Shown in pieces: positions 1 through 8,687 of a stretch of 21,561 nucleotides of DNA. A program made the position numbers and the translations under genes. Below the pieces are notes generated by a model. That model worked only from the letters and a program-made list of their open reading frames with translations, was not told where the DNA came from and ran no database searches. The stretch lies in assembly GCA_002482685.1 (NCBI GenBank), contig DLGL01000010.1:18691-40251 (forward strand), read 5' to 3'. This DNA comes from Bacteriovoracaceae bacterium UBA7695 (GTDB lineage: Bacteria; Bdellovibrionota; Bacteriovoracia; Bacteriovoracales; Bacteriovoracaceae). How positions within the stretch are numbered: the first letter of the stretch is position 1; each line of letters begins with the position of its first letter.

Positions 1-267
1 ATTGGAGAAAATTCAAACATTGGGTGCGGATTTATTACCTGTAACTACGATGGCGCCAATAAGCATAAAACCAAAATAGGTTCTAACACCTTTATCGGTT
101 CCGATTGTCAGGTTATCGCACCTATCGAAATTGGCAATGACGCATTCGTAGCTGCGGGGTCAACTATTACCAAAAACATACCCGACGGTGGCTTTGGTAT
201 TGGTCGCTCTCCTCAAGTGACAAAAGAAGGCGCGGCCAAGCGTTTTTTGAAGACTAAAAAGACTTAA
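1..267 (+). CDS. glmU: GlmU C-terminal fragment (bifunctional UDP-GlcNAc pyrophosphorylase / GlcN-1-P acetyltransferase), 5' end outside window
   Basis: The open frame from base 1 encodes the last 88 residues of a left-handed beta-helix acetyltransferase, with hexapeptide-type turns such as IGSNTFIGSD, IAPIEIGND and FVAAGSTITK. The segment NYDGANKHKTKIG matches the region of GlmU near the acetyl-CoA site (known in the family as NYDG..K..T.IG). GlmU makes GlcNAc-1-P and then UDP-GlcNAc in the cytoplasm for peptidoglycan and LPS. The stop is TAA at 265-267. glmS follows 82 nt downstream, which supports the identification because GlmS supplies the pathway's first amino sugar. The N-terminal uridyltransferase domain lies outside the window, so its integrity cannot be judged. 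Confidence 0.9.
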   Translation: MGENSNIGCGFITCNYDGANKHKTKIGSNTFIGSDCQVIAPIEIGNDAFVAAGSTITKNIPDGGFGIGRSPQVTKEGAAKRFLKTKKT

Positions 268-349
268 CGCAGCTGGCTTAACCCTAGTAAGAGCCCTCTC
301 AAAATGCTAGATTGAACCCCTAGTTTCATTCTTATTTTGGGAGATTTTT

Positions 350-2161
350 ATGTGTGGAATCGTTGGGTATTCAGGCCCAGGTAATTCTGTTGGACCAATT
401 ATAGAAGGTCTCTCTCGTTTGGAATACCGAGGATACGACTCTGCGGGTATTTGTCTCAAAATCGATAATCAACTTCAGATCATAAAAAAAGAAGGGAAGC
501 TCGATAACCTCAAGGCCCTGATCACTGAGCAAAAACCCTATTCGCATACTGGTATAGGCCACACTCGTTGGGCCACCCATGGTGGAGTGACAACGGATAA
601 TGCTCACCCTCACGGGAATGAACTTTTTGCCGTTGTTCATAATGGGATTATTGAAAACGCAGGATCTCTTAAAAAAGAGCTTCAGGCAGAAGGTTTCCAG
701 TTTAAATCTCAGACTGATTCAGAAGTTTTTTTAGTCTTACTTACAAAATTTTTTAAACAAAACAACAATACGCTTAAATCTATTTCTCAGGCATTTACTA
801 CCATTACAGGAAATTCAGCTTTTGTGATCATTGAAAAGGCGAGTGATAAACTTTACTGCCTAAAGCGCTCAGCCCCTCTAGTAGTAGGGGATAATAAGGA
901 AACCAGAGAAGCTTTCGTTTCTTCGGATCCTTTTGCCTTGGTAGGATTCGCGCCAAGAATTTATTTCCCTCAGGATGCTGTGATTTGTGAAAGTGTTATT
1001 TCAGCTTCTGATGTATCGGTTAATTTTTATGAATTAGATCTTTCACCATCCAGCCGTTACAAAATCCAAAGCAATGTGATGACTATGGATGCAACGACTA
1101 AAGGCCCTTATGAGCATTTTATGCTTAAAGAAATCCATGAACAGCCGGCCCTAATTGATAAATTAGCGGCATATTATATTAAAAACGAGGGGCGGAAAAT
1201 TCTTGATGACTTAAAAAACGTTAAGACATCAGGTTGGCACCTAACGGCCTGTGGTACCGCCTGGCACGCGGGTCTGGTAATAAAAAATTATTTCGAACAA
1301 ATTAACCGCCAGCGCGCTTCCGTAGATATTGCATCTGAATTTCGTTATAAAGATCCTATCTTAAATCAAGGCGAGATTAGTCTTTTCATTTCACAGTCCG
1401 GTGAGACTGCTGACACATTAGCATGCCAGGAACTTTGCAAAGAAAAAGGCATTCAATCTTTTTCAATTGTAAACGTTGAGGGCTCGACTCTTTTCAGGAA
1501 CTCAGATAAAAATTTTCTCATTCATGCTGGAGTTGAAATAGGAGTGGCCTCTACCAAGGCATTCACGCTCCAGGCCTTAACGGGCTACCTTATGAGTCGG
1601 GCGATGGAGAATACTCTTGATGATCCTTCGCTTTTTAAAGAAATCCAGCTTCTGTCAAACCGAGTGGGCGAGCTCTGTGCTAACTCAGAAGAAGTAAAAA
1701 AAGTGGCTGAGAAAATTTATAATAAAAAAGGCTTTATCTTTACTGGTCGTGGAAAGTATTTTCCAATTGCTCTGGAAGGGGCACTTAAATTAAAAGAAAT
1801 CGCTTACGTTCATGCTGAAGGTTATGCAGCTGGCGAATTAAAACATGGTCCGATTGCCCTCATTGATGAGCATATTGTGAACATTGCAGTAGTGGGTCCT
1901 GAACTTTTTGAAAAAACAGTTTCAAACGTTGAAGAAGTTAAGGCCCGTAGAGGGCGCATGGTGGTAGTAGGTCCAGCAGAATCTCATGAATTAAAAGAGC
2001 TTTCAGATCATTACATTGGGTTAAATTTCGAAGGTCTTCCGAACTTAAGTCCGCTTTATGTGAATGTGGCCTTACAGTTTTTGGCCTATGAAATCGCTCT
2101 TCTTAAGGGAACAGACATTGATAAACCAAGAAATCTTGCTAAATCTGTGACGGTTGAATAA
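350..2161 (+). CDS. glmS: Glutamine--fructose-6-phosphate aminotransferase (isomerizing)
   Basis: GlmS converts fructose-6-phosphate and glutamine to glucosamine-6-phosphate, the entry step to UDP-GlcNAc. The 603-aa product is full length (E. coli GlmS is 609). It starts MCGIVGYSG, so Cys2 becomes the N-terminal nucleophile of the glutaminase domain. RGYDSAG (27-33) and HTRWATHGG (71-79) are glutaminase-domain motifs. Two SIS sugar-isomerase domains follow, with HLTACGTAWHAG near residue 297 and a conserved stretch containing ALEGALKLKEI and GELKHGP. The C-terminus DKPRNLAKSVTVE is the family tail. A Shine-Dalgarno-like TGGGAG at 338-343 sits 6 nt before the ATG. The final A of its stop codon is the first base of the helicase start, so translation is probably coupled. 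I see no glmS ribozyme upstream; the leader is only 82 nt. Confidence 0.97.
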   Translation: MCGIVGYSGPGNSVGPIIEGLSRLEYRGYDSAGICLKIDNQLQIIKKEGKLDNLKALITEQKPYSHTGIGHTRWATHGGVTTDNAHPHGNELFAVVHNGIIENAGSLKKELQAEGFQFKSQTDSEVFLVLLTKFFKQNNNTLKSISQAFTTITGNSAFVIIEKASDKLYCLKRSAPLVVGDNKETREAFVSSDPFALVGFAPRIYFPQDAVICESVISASDVSVNFYELDLSPSSRYKIQSNVMTMDATTKGPYEHFMLKEIHEQPALIDKLAAYYIKNEGRKILDDLKNVKTSGWHLTACGTAWHAGLVIKNYFEQINRQRASVDIASEFRYKDPILNQGEISLFISQSGETADTLACQELCKEKGIQSFSIVNVEGSTLFRNSDKNFLIHAGVEIGVASTKAFTLQALTGYLMSRAMENTLDDPSLFKEIQLLSNRVGELCANSEEVKKVAEKIYNKKGFIFTGRGKYFPIALEGALKLKEIAYVHAEGYAAGELKHGPIALIDEHIVNIAVVGPELFEKTVSNVEEVKARRGRMVVVGPAESHELKELSDHYIGLNFEGLPNLSPLYVNVALQFLAYEIALLKGTDIDKPRNLAKSVTVE

Positions 2162-4398
2162 TGAATCTCGATTTTTTAAATGAATCTCAAAGGCAAGCAG
2201 TCCTTCTGACGGATGGACCTATTATGCTTTTAGCAGGGGCCGGATCTGGAAAGACCCGTACACTTGTTGCCCGGATTCAGTATTTATTAGAAGAAAAGCG
2301 TGTCAGTCCTTTCCAGGTTCTTGCAGTGACTTTTTCTAACAAGGCAGCCCGCGAGATGCGTGAGCGCCTGGCCGCGAATGCACAGGTAAATGTTGGGGCC
2401 TTACAAGTAACAACCTTTCATGCTTTCTGCGCAAAGGTCCTCAGGATGGAAGGCGCTTACCTCGGCCTGAGTAAGAATTTTACGATCTATGATGACGGAG
2501 AGTCTCAGTCCATCATCAAAGCACTTCTTGCCAAGCATGGAATAAATCAAAAAGAATTGTCTCCGTATACGGTAGCGGCTTACATCGATGGACTTAAAAA
2601 CTTAGGTTACTACATAGGGCTTGCCCGAAATGAAGATGTTGAGAAGTACGCAGAAGACCGCCGCATGTGGGACTTATTTCTGGAGTACGAAGCTGAACTG
2701 CATAGAAGTAATGCCGTTGATTTTGGCGGATTAATTACCGGCATTCTAAATCTTTTCCGCTCTTTTCCTGAGGTTCAGAGAAAGTATCAGGATAAATTTA
2801 AATATGTACTCGTCGATGAGTATCAGGACACTAACCGCGCTCAATTTGAAATGATCTTACTTCTTAGCGAAGCCCATAGAAATTTATGTGTTGTTGGAGA
2901 TGAAGATCAATCAATCTATTCTTGGCGTGGAGCTGATATTCGAAATATTCTGGACTTTGAGAAAGTATTCTCAGAAGCCAAACTCATTAAACTCGAGCAA
3001 AACTACCGCTCTTCAAAAAAAATCATCGAAGCCGCTTCAGAAGTTATCGCCCGCAATGTCGCCCGTAAAGGCAAACAGATGTGGACAAATAACGATGAAG
3101 GCGACGAGATTAAAATCGTTGAATGCAGAGATGACCGGGCCGAAGCTGAATACGTTGCTCAACAGATTAAACTCATCGCTAATGAAGGCGTCTCTCTAAA
3201 AGACATTGCAGTCTTCTATCGAAACAATGCCCATTCTCGAACAATTGAAGATGCTCTTAGAAAAGAAAAGTTTCCTTACCGGGTTGTAGCAGGGATAAAG
3301 TTCTATGACCGTAAAGAGGTCAAAGACATGATCTCTTACATGAGGATCGTGGTTAATAAAAAAGACTCACTGGCACTTACGAGGATTATTAACACTCCTG
3401 CCAGAGGTGTTGGAGCTACTTCCCTCAGAAAACTTGAGGATGAGGCGGTTCGTCTTCAGCTTTCTTTATTTGAATTAATAGAAAAAATTGCAGAAGCTCC
3501 ACATGAGTACAAACATCTCTCCCTTTCCGGCAAAGTTCAGAGTGCAATTAATCAACTTGTCCATTTAGTTCAGGAGGTTCAGGTCTTAGAAAACCAGAAC
3601 CATTCTCCTACTTTTAGCTATGAGAAACTTCTGAATGAGTCAGGCTATTATGAATTTTTGCGAGCTGACAAAACTTACGAGGGTGCGGCAAGGCTTGAGA
3701 ACTTAGAAGAACTCATGAGTGCTGTGAAACAGTTTGAAGAGTCTGAGACAGAGCCAAATCTTGTAAAATTCCTAGAAACAATTACCTTGGACACAACAGT
3801 TGAAGAGCAGACAGGGGAGCTTATTTCTTTAATGACTGTGCATGGTTCTAAAGGACTTGAGTATCCTTACGTGTTTCTTATTGGTGCTGAAGAAAATATT
3901 TTTCCTTCTTACCGAAGCTTAGAAATTGGCCCCTCGGCCATCGAAGAAGAACGCAGGCTTTTCTATGTTGCCATGACCAGGGCGATGAAACAGTTAACAA
4001 TTTCGTTCGCTCAGGGCCGAATGCTGTGGGGAAGTCTCAAATTTAATGGTCCAAGCCAGTTTCTTCAGGAAATCCCTGAGCGCTACTATAAGTGGATTAG
4101 TTACCAGACTGGCCCAAAAAGGTCCTCTGAATATGGTTCGAAATCTTACGATGATTTTGATCAAAGCCCTGAATCGTCAGATGATGCCGTTTTTTATAAA
4201 GAAAAAGTGTATCAAACTAAAAGAACCTCCAGCACTTCGAACTATCCTTCTGGGTCTAAAATCCTTCACGCACTTTATGGTGAGGGCACCATCCTGGATA
4301 CAGAGGGTATGGGACAAGAAGAAAAAGTTACGATTCAGTTTCGTGACGGAATTAGAAAAAAATTTATGGTGAAGTTTGCTCCTTTGCAGAAACTATAG
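2161..4398 (+). CDS. pcrA: UvrD/PcrA-type superfamily 1A ATP-dependent DNA helicase
   Basis: This is a 745-aa 3'-5' DNA helicase used in repair, removal of recombinase filaments and clearing of stalled polymerases. The SF1A motifs appear in order: Q-motif LNESQRQAV (6-14), Walker A AGAGSGKT (25-32), DEYQD (219-223), GDEDQSIYSWRGAD, QNYRSS, VHGSKGLEYPYVFLIGAE and EERRLFYVAMTRA (to 608). A low-complexity linker of about 70 residues rich in Ser and Lys follows. A C-terminal block of about 50 residues (ILHALYGEGTIL to FAPLQKL) resembles the Tudor-like RNA-polymerase-binding tail of PcrA/UvrD. The ATG overlaps the glmS stop by 1 nt. I use pcrA rather than uvrD because of the tail, but the two names are interchangeable here. 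Confidence 0.93.
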   Translation: MNLDFLNESQRQAVLLTDGPIMLLAGAGSGKTRTLVARIQYLLEEKRVSPFQVLAVTFSNKAAREMRERLAANAQVNVGALQVTTFHAFCAKVLRMEGAYLGLSKNFTIYDDGESQSIIKALLAKHGINQKELSPYTVAAYIDGLKNLGYYIGLARNEDVEKYAEDRRMWDLFLEYEAELHRSNAVDFGGLITGILNLFRSFPEVQRKYQDKFKYVLVDEYQDTNRAQFEMILLLSEAHRNLCVVGDEDQSIYSWRGADIRNILDFEKVFSEAKLIKLEQNYRSSKKIIEAASEVIARNVARKGKQMWTNNDEGDEIKIVECRDDRAEAEYVAQQIKLIANEGVSLKDIAVFYRNNAHSRTIEDALRKEKFPYRVVAGIKFYDRKEVKDMISYMRIVVNKKDSLALTRIINTPARGVGATSLRKLEDEAVRLQLSLFELIEKIAEAPHEYKHLSLSGKVQSAINQLVHLVQEVQVLENQNHSPTFSYEKLLNESGYYEFLRADKTYEGAARLENLEELMSAVKQFEESETEPNLVKFLETITLDTTVEEQTGELISLMTVHGSKGLEYPYVFLIGAEENIFPSYRSLEIGPSAIEEERRLFYVAMTRAMKQLTISFAQGRMLWGSLKFNGPSQFLQEIPERYYKWISYQTGPKRSSEYGSKSYDDFDQSPESSDDAVFYKEKVYQTKRTSSTSNYPSGSKILHALYGEGTILDTEGMGQEEKVTIQFRDGIRKKFMVKFAPLQKL

Positions 4399-4404
4399 GG
4401 TAAA

Positions 4405-6288
4405 ATGAAATTAACGACTAAAGTCATATTGTGGGCCTGGTTAGTACTTATGGTGATCCTCGGATCCCTTATATACGGGGCTTATTCAAAACTAAATCCA
4501 GAATCATTGGTCTCACTTCTTAATACTCAAATTCAGAGAAGCTATCCTGGTTCAAATCTTACAATTGCTAAAATTGATTATGGATTTTCTTTAGATTTTA
4601 AATTAAAACTTAAAACACTCACTTTAACCCGATCACAAAAAACACTCGCGACAGCCCATGAGGTTCAACTTAAAGTTCCTTGGTGGCTCATTCTTTTTAA
4701 TCGTGGAAATGCAGCGATAAATGTTTCTGATCTGATAATATTTGTGAGTTCCAGCTCTTCCCACGCCAATACGGCCAAGGACAATTCTGAAAGTACCGCA
4801 AAGACCAATCAAGTTGCGATAAATCTCCCACAATATTTACTCGATGCTCAATATACATTAAGAGCTAAGAATATCTCCATTAAAGAGATTGATGGTGACA
4901 GACGATTTTTTACTCTCTCTAAGCTTCTTGTTAGAGAGTTTCAATATGGTAAGAACTCGGCTTTTGAATTAAACATCCCTATTAATATCTCACATAAAGA
5001 TAAAAGTTACTCTTCTGATCTTTGGCTTTTTGGGGATATCACCCCTGAGGTTAGTCGCTGGTCACTCAATTACAGGGGAGAGTTTAAAACAAAAGAAACT
5101 GCCGAAGGTGTTAGGTTTGATGATCTTGTAATAGATGGTAAATCAACATTTGATCCTCTGAGTGTGGATTTTATCTCAACGTTAGACATCTCCGTGGATC
5201 GAAAAAAAGTGGGTACCGGCAACATCAGTGCAAAATTTGATCAGCTACAGTTTAATCTGAAGTTTTCTGAGTTCCCAATGGATTTTTTAAACATGGTTGG
5301 AGATGAAATTAAAAACCCTTACTGGAAAAAAATCGATGGTTCAGGAGAAGGGGATGTTAAGTTTAGTCGAATTTTCAGTGATGAAAACTCAACAACTCTT
5401 TCGGCTAAACTGCATTTTTCGGGAGATTTTAATTTAGGTCCAGATGAAAAACTTCCGGGCCAGTGGCACCTGAATTTTGAAAATAATCGATGGAAGACCT
5501 CGTTTGTTTCAAATAAGCAGGAACTGAGATTTGAAAGAAGGGCACTTTTGGATTTTGATGCCAGTCGAGTTTCGCAATATCATCAGGAAATTCATTTCTC
5601 TTCTTACGATCTTAAAAATGCCTTACTTGCTGTAGATCCCCTTACTGATTCAATGGCGCAAAACCTTGATACAGAACACACAACCGTTGTGCTGTTAACC
5701 AACTGCGCTTACGGGGATATGGTTATGGATGGCACAATCCGTAGTGGAGTTACCCCTCAGCAAAATTATTACCAGGTTGAATTAAAAAATAAGGACTCAA
5801 AATTAAGCCTCAATTACTCATTTAAAAAGAATCAACAGCTTAGTTTAGAGTTGAAGAATTTTACTTGGATTCCTGAATATACATTCCTTGCACCTTTTTT
5901 TAATGCTTCTAGCGGTTTATTAAATGGTTCACTAAATGGAAAATGGACGGATCACTGGAGTGACGGGACTTGGCTCCTTAAGCTTTCGGGTGATAACCTT
6001 CAAAAAACTACTGGTGAATTTGTGGAACTTAATCAGGAAGGATGGGATTTCTTCACGCTGGATTCGGCTTCGGCCCTTAAAAGATATTGGATGGCCAGCG
6101 TTGAAAATGGAGTCATCAAGATAAATTCATTTGGTCTGGAGAGTTCGGACCCGGCACTATTATCTGGTGTCCTAAGTCTTCAACCGAAAATTAAATCATA
6201 CTTAAGTTTAAATTATCCAAAAAACAAAAAATGGAAACCAGTTAGAAAAGAGGTTTCAGAATTTTTTTGGAAAAAGGAAGTCCTGTGA
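4405..6288 (+). CDS. AsmA-like inner-membrane-anchored envelope protein
   Basis: The 627-aa protein has one N-terminal membrane anchor (about residues 8-27, WAWLVLMVILGSLIYGAYS). A long beta-rich, presumably periplasmic region follows. The opening, with a short helix after the anchor (LNTQIQRSYPGSNLTI) and repeated amphipathic beta strands such as KLKLKTLTLTRSQ and EVQLKVPWWLILF, resembles AsmA-family proteins, which are linked to outer-membrane assembly or lipid transport. This is recognition of style and fold, not of catalytic residues. A possible SD AGGG (4397-4400) overlaps the helicase stop. The stop codon TGA at 6286-6288 overlaps the GTG start I prefer for mtnA. No C-terminal membrane segment is visible. 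The family call is moderate, and any lipid-transport role is inference. Confidence 0.6.
   Translation: MKLTTKVILWAWLVLMVILGSLIYGAYSKLNPESLVSLLNTQIQRSYPGSNLTIAKIDYGFSLDFKLKLKTLTLTRSQKTLATAHEVQLKVPWWLILFNRGNAAINVSDLIIFVSSSSSHANTAKDNSESTAKTNQVAINLPQYLLDAQYTLRAKNISIKEIDGDRRFFTLSKLLVREFQYGKNSAFELNIPINISHKDKSYSSDLWLFGDITPEVSRWSLNYRGEFKTKETAEGVRFDDLVIDGKSTFDPLSVDFISTLDISVDRKKVGTGNISAKFDQLQFNLKFSEFPMDFLNMVGDEIKNPYWKKIDGSGEGDVKFSRIFSDENSTTLSAKLHFSGDFNLGPDEKLPGQWHLNFENNRWKTSFVSNKQELRFERRALLDFDASRVSQYHQEIHFSSYDLKNALLAVDPLTDSMAQNLDTEHTTVVLLTNCAYGDMVMDGTIRSGVTPQQNYYQVELKNKDSKLSLNYSFKKNQQLSLELKNFTWIPEYTFLAPFFNASSGLLNGSLNGKWTDHWSDGTWLLKLSGDNLQKTTGEFVELNQEGWDFFTLDSASALKRYWMASVENGVIKINSFGLESSDPALLSGVLSLQPKIKSYLSLNYPKNKKWKPVRKEVSEFFWKKEVL
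6274..6280 (+). promoter_or_regulatory. Ribosome binding site that fixes the GTG start of mtnA
   Basis: AAGGAAG lies 4 nt before GTG at 6285-6287. A longer reading frame could begin at TTG 6267, but that codon lies upstream of this site and has no SD of its own. The GTG overlaps the preceding TGA as GTGA, a typical coupled start. Confidence 0.7.
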
Positions 6289-7340
6289 CCGATACCTATA
6301 AGCCAATCATTTGGAAAGATCATAAATTGCTACTGCTGGACCAACGACTCCTTCCCCAACAGGAAGTTTTTGTTGAAGTTAGAAACTTAAAAGAGTGTGC
6401 TCTTGCTATTCATGACATGGTTGTCAGAGGTGCGCCCTGTATTGGTTTCACTTCCATTTATGGAATGGCCCTTTGGGTAAATCAGCAGACTGATCTCAAT
6501 ACAGCGAAGTGCCGGGAAGCTTGTGATCAAATGATCAGCGCCCGACCAACGGCCGTGAATTTGTCATTTGAGGTGAATCGCTGTTTTGAAATTATGAAAA
6601 AAAGTATTGATGCCAAAGATCCTAAAGAGACTCTGTATAACAAATTAGTGTCCTTTGGTGACGAACAGATTAAACAATCTCATGAGAAAAACACCCGAAT
6701 GGCAGAGATTGGTGTGGGTGAACTTAAAAAGAAATTAGGTGATAAAAAGTGGAATCTCATGACCCATTGTAATACCGGATTTCTCGCATGTGGAAGTCTT
6801 GGTACTGCCTTAGGAGTTATTTCTCATGCCAATACACTAGGAAAAGTGAATCACGTGTATGCTGATGAAACCCGTCCCTACATGCAGGGATCTCGTCTAA
6901 CGGCTTTTGAGCTTAGCAAAGAGAACATTCCTTATAGCATTGTTGTCGAAGGCGCGGCATCGTATCTCATGTCTAATGGTCGTGTGGATGCCATTTTTGT
7001 GGGTGCTGATCGAATTGCCTCGAATGGGGATACGGCAAATAAAGTAGGAACATCTACCTTATCAATAGTTGCAAAACATTACAAAGTTCCATTTTATGTT
7101 GTTGCTCCCTTAAGTTCGTTTGATATTACAATTCCAAACGGAAAGCATATTGAAATTGAAATGCGTGCGATGAATGAAATAACTGAAATCAAGGGGATTA
7201 AAATGGCTCCTGAAAATGCTCAATCGGTTAATCCAAGCTTTGATGTCACAGATCATCAGTTTATTACAGGTATTATTTGTGAGAAAGGTTTGATTGATCC
7301 ATCGATTGAAGGGGATTTAATCAGAGTAGTGAACTCATGA
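6285..7340 (+). CDS. mtnA: S-methyl-5-thioribose-1-phosphate isomerase
   Basis: MtnA isomerises methylthioribose-1-phosphate to methylthioribulose-1-phosphate in the methionine salvage pathway. With the GTG start at 6285 the product is 351 aa, the normal family length. It opens with the family-like TYKPIIWKDHKLLLLDQRLLP. Conserved blocks are MVVRGAPCIGF (45-55), MTHCNTGFLACGSLGTALG (159-177) containing the catalytic cysteine Cys162, ADETRPYMQGSRLTAFEL (193-210), and VGADRIASNGDTANKVGT (239-256) containing the catalytic Asp242. VAPLSSFD near 273-280 is also typical. Related eIF2B-like and ribose-1,5-bisphosphate isomerases share the fold, but the Cys/Asp pair and the THCN block favour MtnA. 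No other methionine-salvage gene is in the window. The end overlaps the next gene by 4 nt (ATGA). Confidence 0.92.
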   Translation: MTDTYKPIIWKDHKLLLLDQRLLPQQEVFVEVRNLKECALAIHDMVVRGAPCIGFTSIYGMALWVNQQTDLNTAKCREACDQMISARPTAVNLSFEVNRCFEIMKKSIDAKDPKETLYNKLVSFGDEQIKQSHEKNTRMAEIGVGELKKKLGDKKWNLMTHCNTGFLACGSLGTALGVISHANTLGKVNHVYADETRPYMQGSRLTAFELSKENIPYSIVVEGAASYLMSNGRVDAIFVGADRIASNGDTANKVGTSTLSIVAKHYKVPFYVVAPLSSFDITIPNGKHIEIEMRAMNEITEIKGIKMAPENAQSVNPSFDVTDHQFITGIICEKGLIDPSIEGDLIRVVNS

Positions 7341-8266
7341 AAAAAGATCTAAGGGCCTCAATCGATATTGGGTCAAATAGTGTATTGCTTCTTATAGCAG
7401 ACATGACGAATGGAAAATTTCAGGAAATCATGAAGGACAGTCACATTACCTCCCTCGGGAAAGAGCTTGATAAAAACAAGGTTTTTCACCCTGAATCCAT
7501 GGACGCAACTTTTGAGGCCATTAAGGCCTATGCTGAAGAATGCGATAAGCTTTCCATACCAAGGGAAAGTATCCTGGCTACGGCAACAGAAGCTTCCAGA
7601 GTTGCTCAAAACTCCAAAGAATTTTTTAATAAAATAGAAATTGAACTTGGTGTTACTGTCTTAACCATAAATGCCCAAGCTGAGGCTTTCTTTTCAACCA
7701 AAGGAATACTCTTTAACAGTAAGTTTGATACCGACGTCATAACGATTATGGATATCGGTGGTGCTTCTACTGAGCTCATCAAAGTTAATACTAAAAATTT
7801 CAACATTCTGGAAACCATAAGTATGCCTGTTGGTGCTGTTCGTGCCGGCCAATGGCTTGATGACGGACTTTTTGTCCAAAACCTACAAAAGATTTTTCTT
7901 GATTTTAGAAATGATATAGATAAGTTTCACTCTAAAAAACTCTATTGCGTAGCTGGTACAGTGACCTCATTAGGAAATATGCATTTGCAGCGTACAGAGT
8001 TTGTTGAAGATGATGTTCATGGGCTGGTATTAAAAGCTGAAGATATCGATACATTATTTAAAAAGTTTTCTGATCATAAACCAGAGGAATTCTTAAACCT
8101 CTTTCCTTTTCTTAAGAAGCGCTCTCTCAGCATACGTGGCGGCCTTCATTTGGTTTATCATATTATTCATCGACTCAAAGTACAGCATTTGACTATTTCA
8201 ACTTATGGCCTTCGTTATGGCACAATTCTAGAAGGGAAAATCAAAAAGGAATTTATTCATGTCTGA
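7337..8266 (+). CDS. Ppx/GppA-family phosphatase (exopolyphosphatase-like)
   Basis: This 309-aa protein has the two-lobed ASKHA ATPase fold of exopolyphosphatase/pppGpp phosphatases. Visible motifs are the first phosphate loop IDIGSNSVLLLI (9-20), ATATEASRVA (81-90), the second phosphate loop MDIGGASTEL (138-147) and SMPVGAVRAGQ. CVAGTVTSLG is the third nucleotide-binding block. The length matches the short Ppx/GppA forms without the C-terminal HD-like domain. The usual acidic xEEA block before strand 5 reads NAQAEA (112-117), so one normally conserved Glu appears to be Ala; activity may be altered (see findings). The start overlaps mtnA by 4 nt with no clear SD, implying translational coupling. 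Whether the substrate is polyphosphate or pppGpp cannot be told from the sequence. Confidence 0.85.
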   Translation: MKKDLRASIDIGSNSVLLLIADMTNGKFQEIMKDSHITSLGKELDKNKVFHPESMDATFEAIKAYAEECDKLSIPRESILATATEASRVAQNSKEFFNKIEIELGVTVLTINAQAEAFFSTKGILFNSKFDTDVITIMDIGGASTELIKVNTKNFNILETISMPVGAVRAGQWLDDGLFVQNLQKIFLDFRNDIDKFHSKKLYCVAGTVTSLGNMHLQRTEFVEDDVHGLVLKAEDIDTLFKKFSDHKPEEFLNLFPFLKKRSLSIRGGLHLVYHIIHRLKVQHLTISTYGLRYGTILEGKIKKEFIHV

Positions 8267-8687
8267 TTCAACTTTTTTTGATCCTAAAAATGTTATTTTT
8301 CGTGAAGGGGATGATGCCTCTAACTTAATGATTATTAAAAGTGGTGAAGTTTTGTGTCTTAAAGCCTCAAAAGATCGCCTTATTCCTGTTTTCGTGGCCA
8401 AGGCTCAGGATATCATCGGTGAGAGTGCTATGTTGGATGGAGCTCCTTATACGTACTCAGCAATAGCCCTTTCGAGGTCTGAACTAATAACCTTACCTAA
8501 CCAGGAATTTCGGAAGGCATTTAGCTCTGCCCCTCAGTGGCTTATGGATTTGACTTTGACTATGGTTTCAAGATTTCAAAATACAGCGAGTTTAGTTGCT
8601 GAAAATAGAGTGCTACACCCTTCAATACTCAGTGAAGAGGAGTTTCCCCCTTCACTAGAGATCGAGTATAAAAAGCTTTTGTCTTAG
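8259..8687 (+). CDS. Stand-alone cyclic-nucleotide-binding-domain-like protein
   Basis: The 142-aa product consists of one CRP/PKA-regulatory-type beta-roll. VIFREGDDASNLMIIKSGEV (12-31) is the characteristic first half, and IIGESAMLDGAPYTYSAIA (52-70) is the phosphate-binding cassette. A short helix follows, with no helix-turn-helix domain, so it is not a CRP-type transcription factor. In canonical cassettes the segment reads GE...PRxA; here the Arg position is Tyr64, which argues against normal cAMP/cGMP binding. It may be a sensor of something else or a structural domain. The start overlaps the phosphatase gene by 8 nt, and AAAAAGGA at 8243-8250 is a good SD. The stop overlaps that of the convergent FliG-like gene. 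Confidence 0.8.
   Translation: MSDSTFFDPKNVIFREGDDASNLMIIKSGEVLCLKASKDRLIPVFVAKAQDIIGESAMLDGAPYTYSAIALSRSELITLPNQEFRKAFSSAPQWLMDLTLTMVSRFQNTASLVAENRVLHPSILSEEEFPPSLEIEYKKLLS

Noticed and set aside
268..349. Possible glmS ribozyme/riboswitch upstream of glmS
   Set aside because: The gap is only 82 nt and shows none of the conserved glmS ribozyme core. That element is mainly known in Gram-positive bacteria.
6267..6284. TTG start for mtnA giving a 357-aa product
   Set aside because: The GTG at 6285 has a good SD at 6274-6280, makes a GTGA overlap with the previous stop and gives the normal N-terminus. The TTG has no SD.
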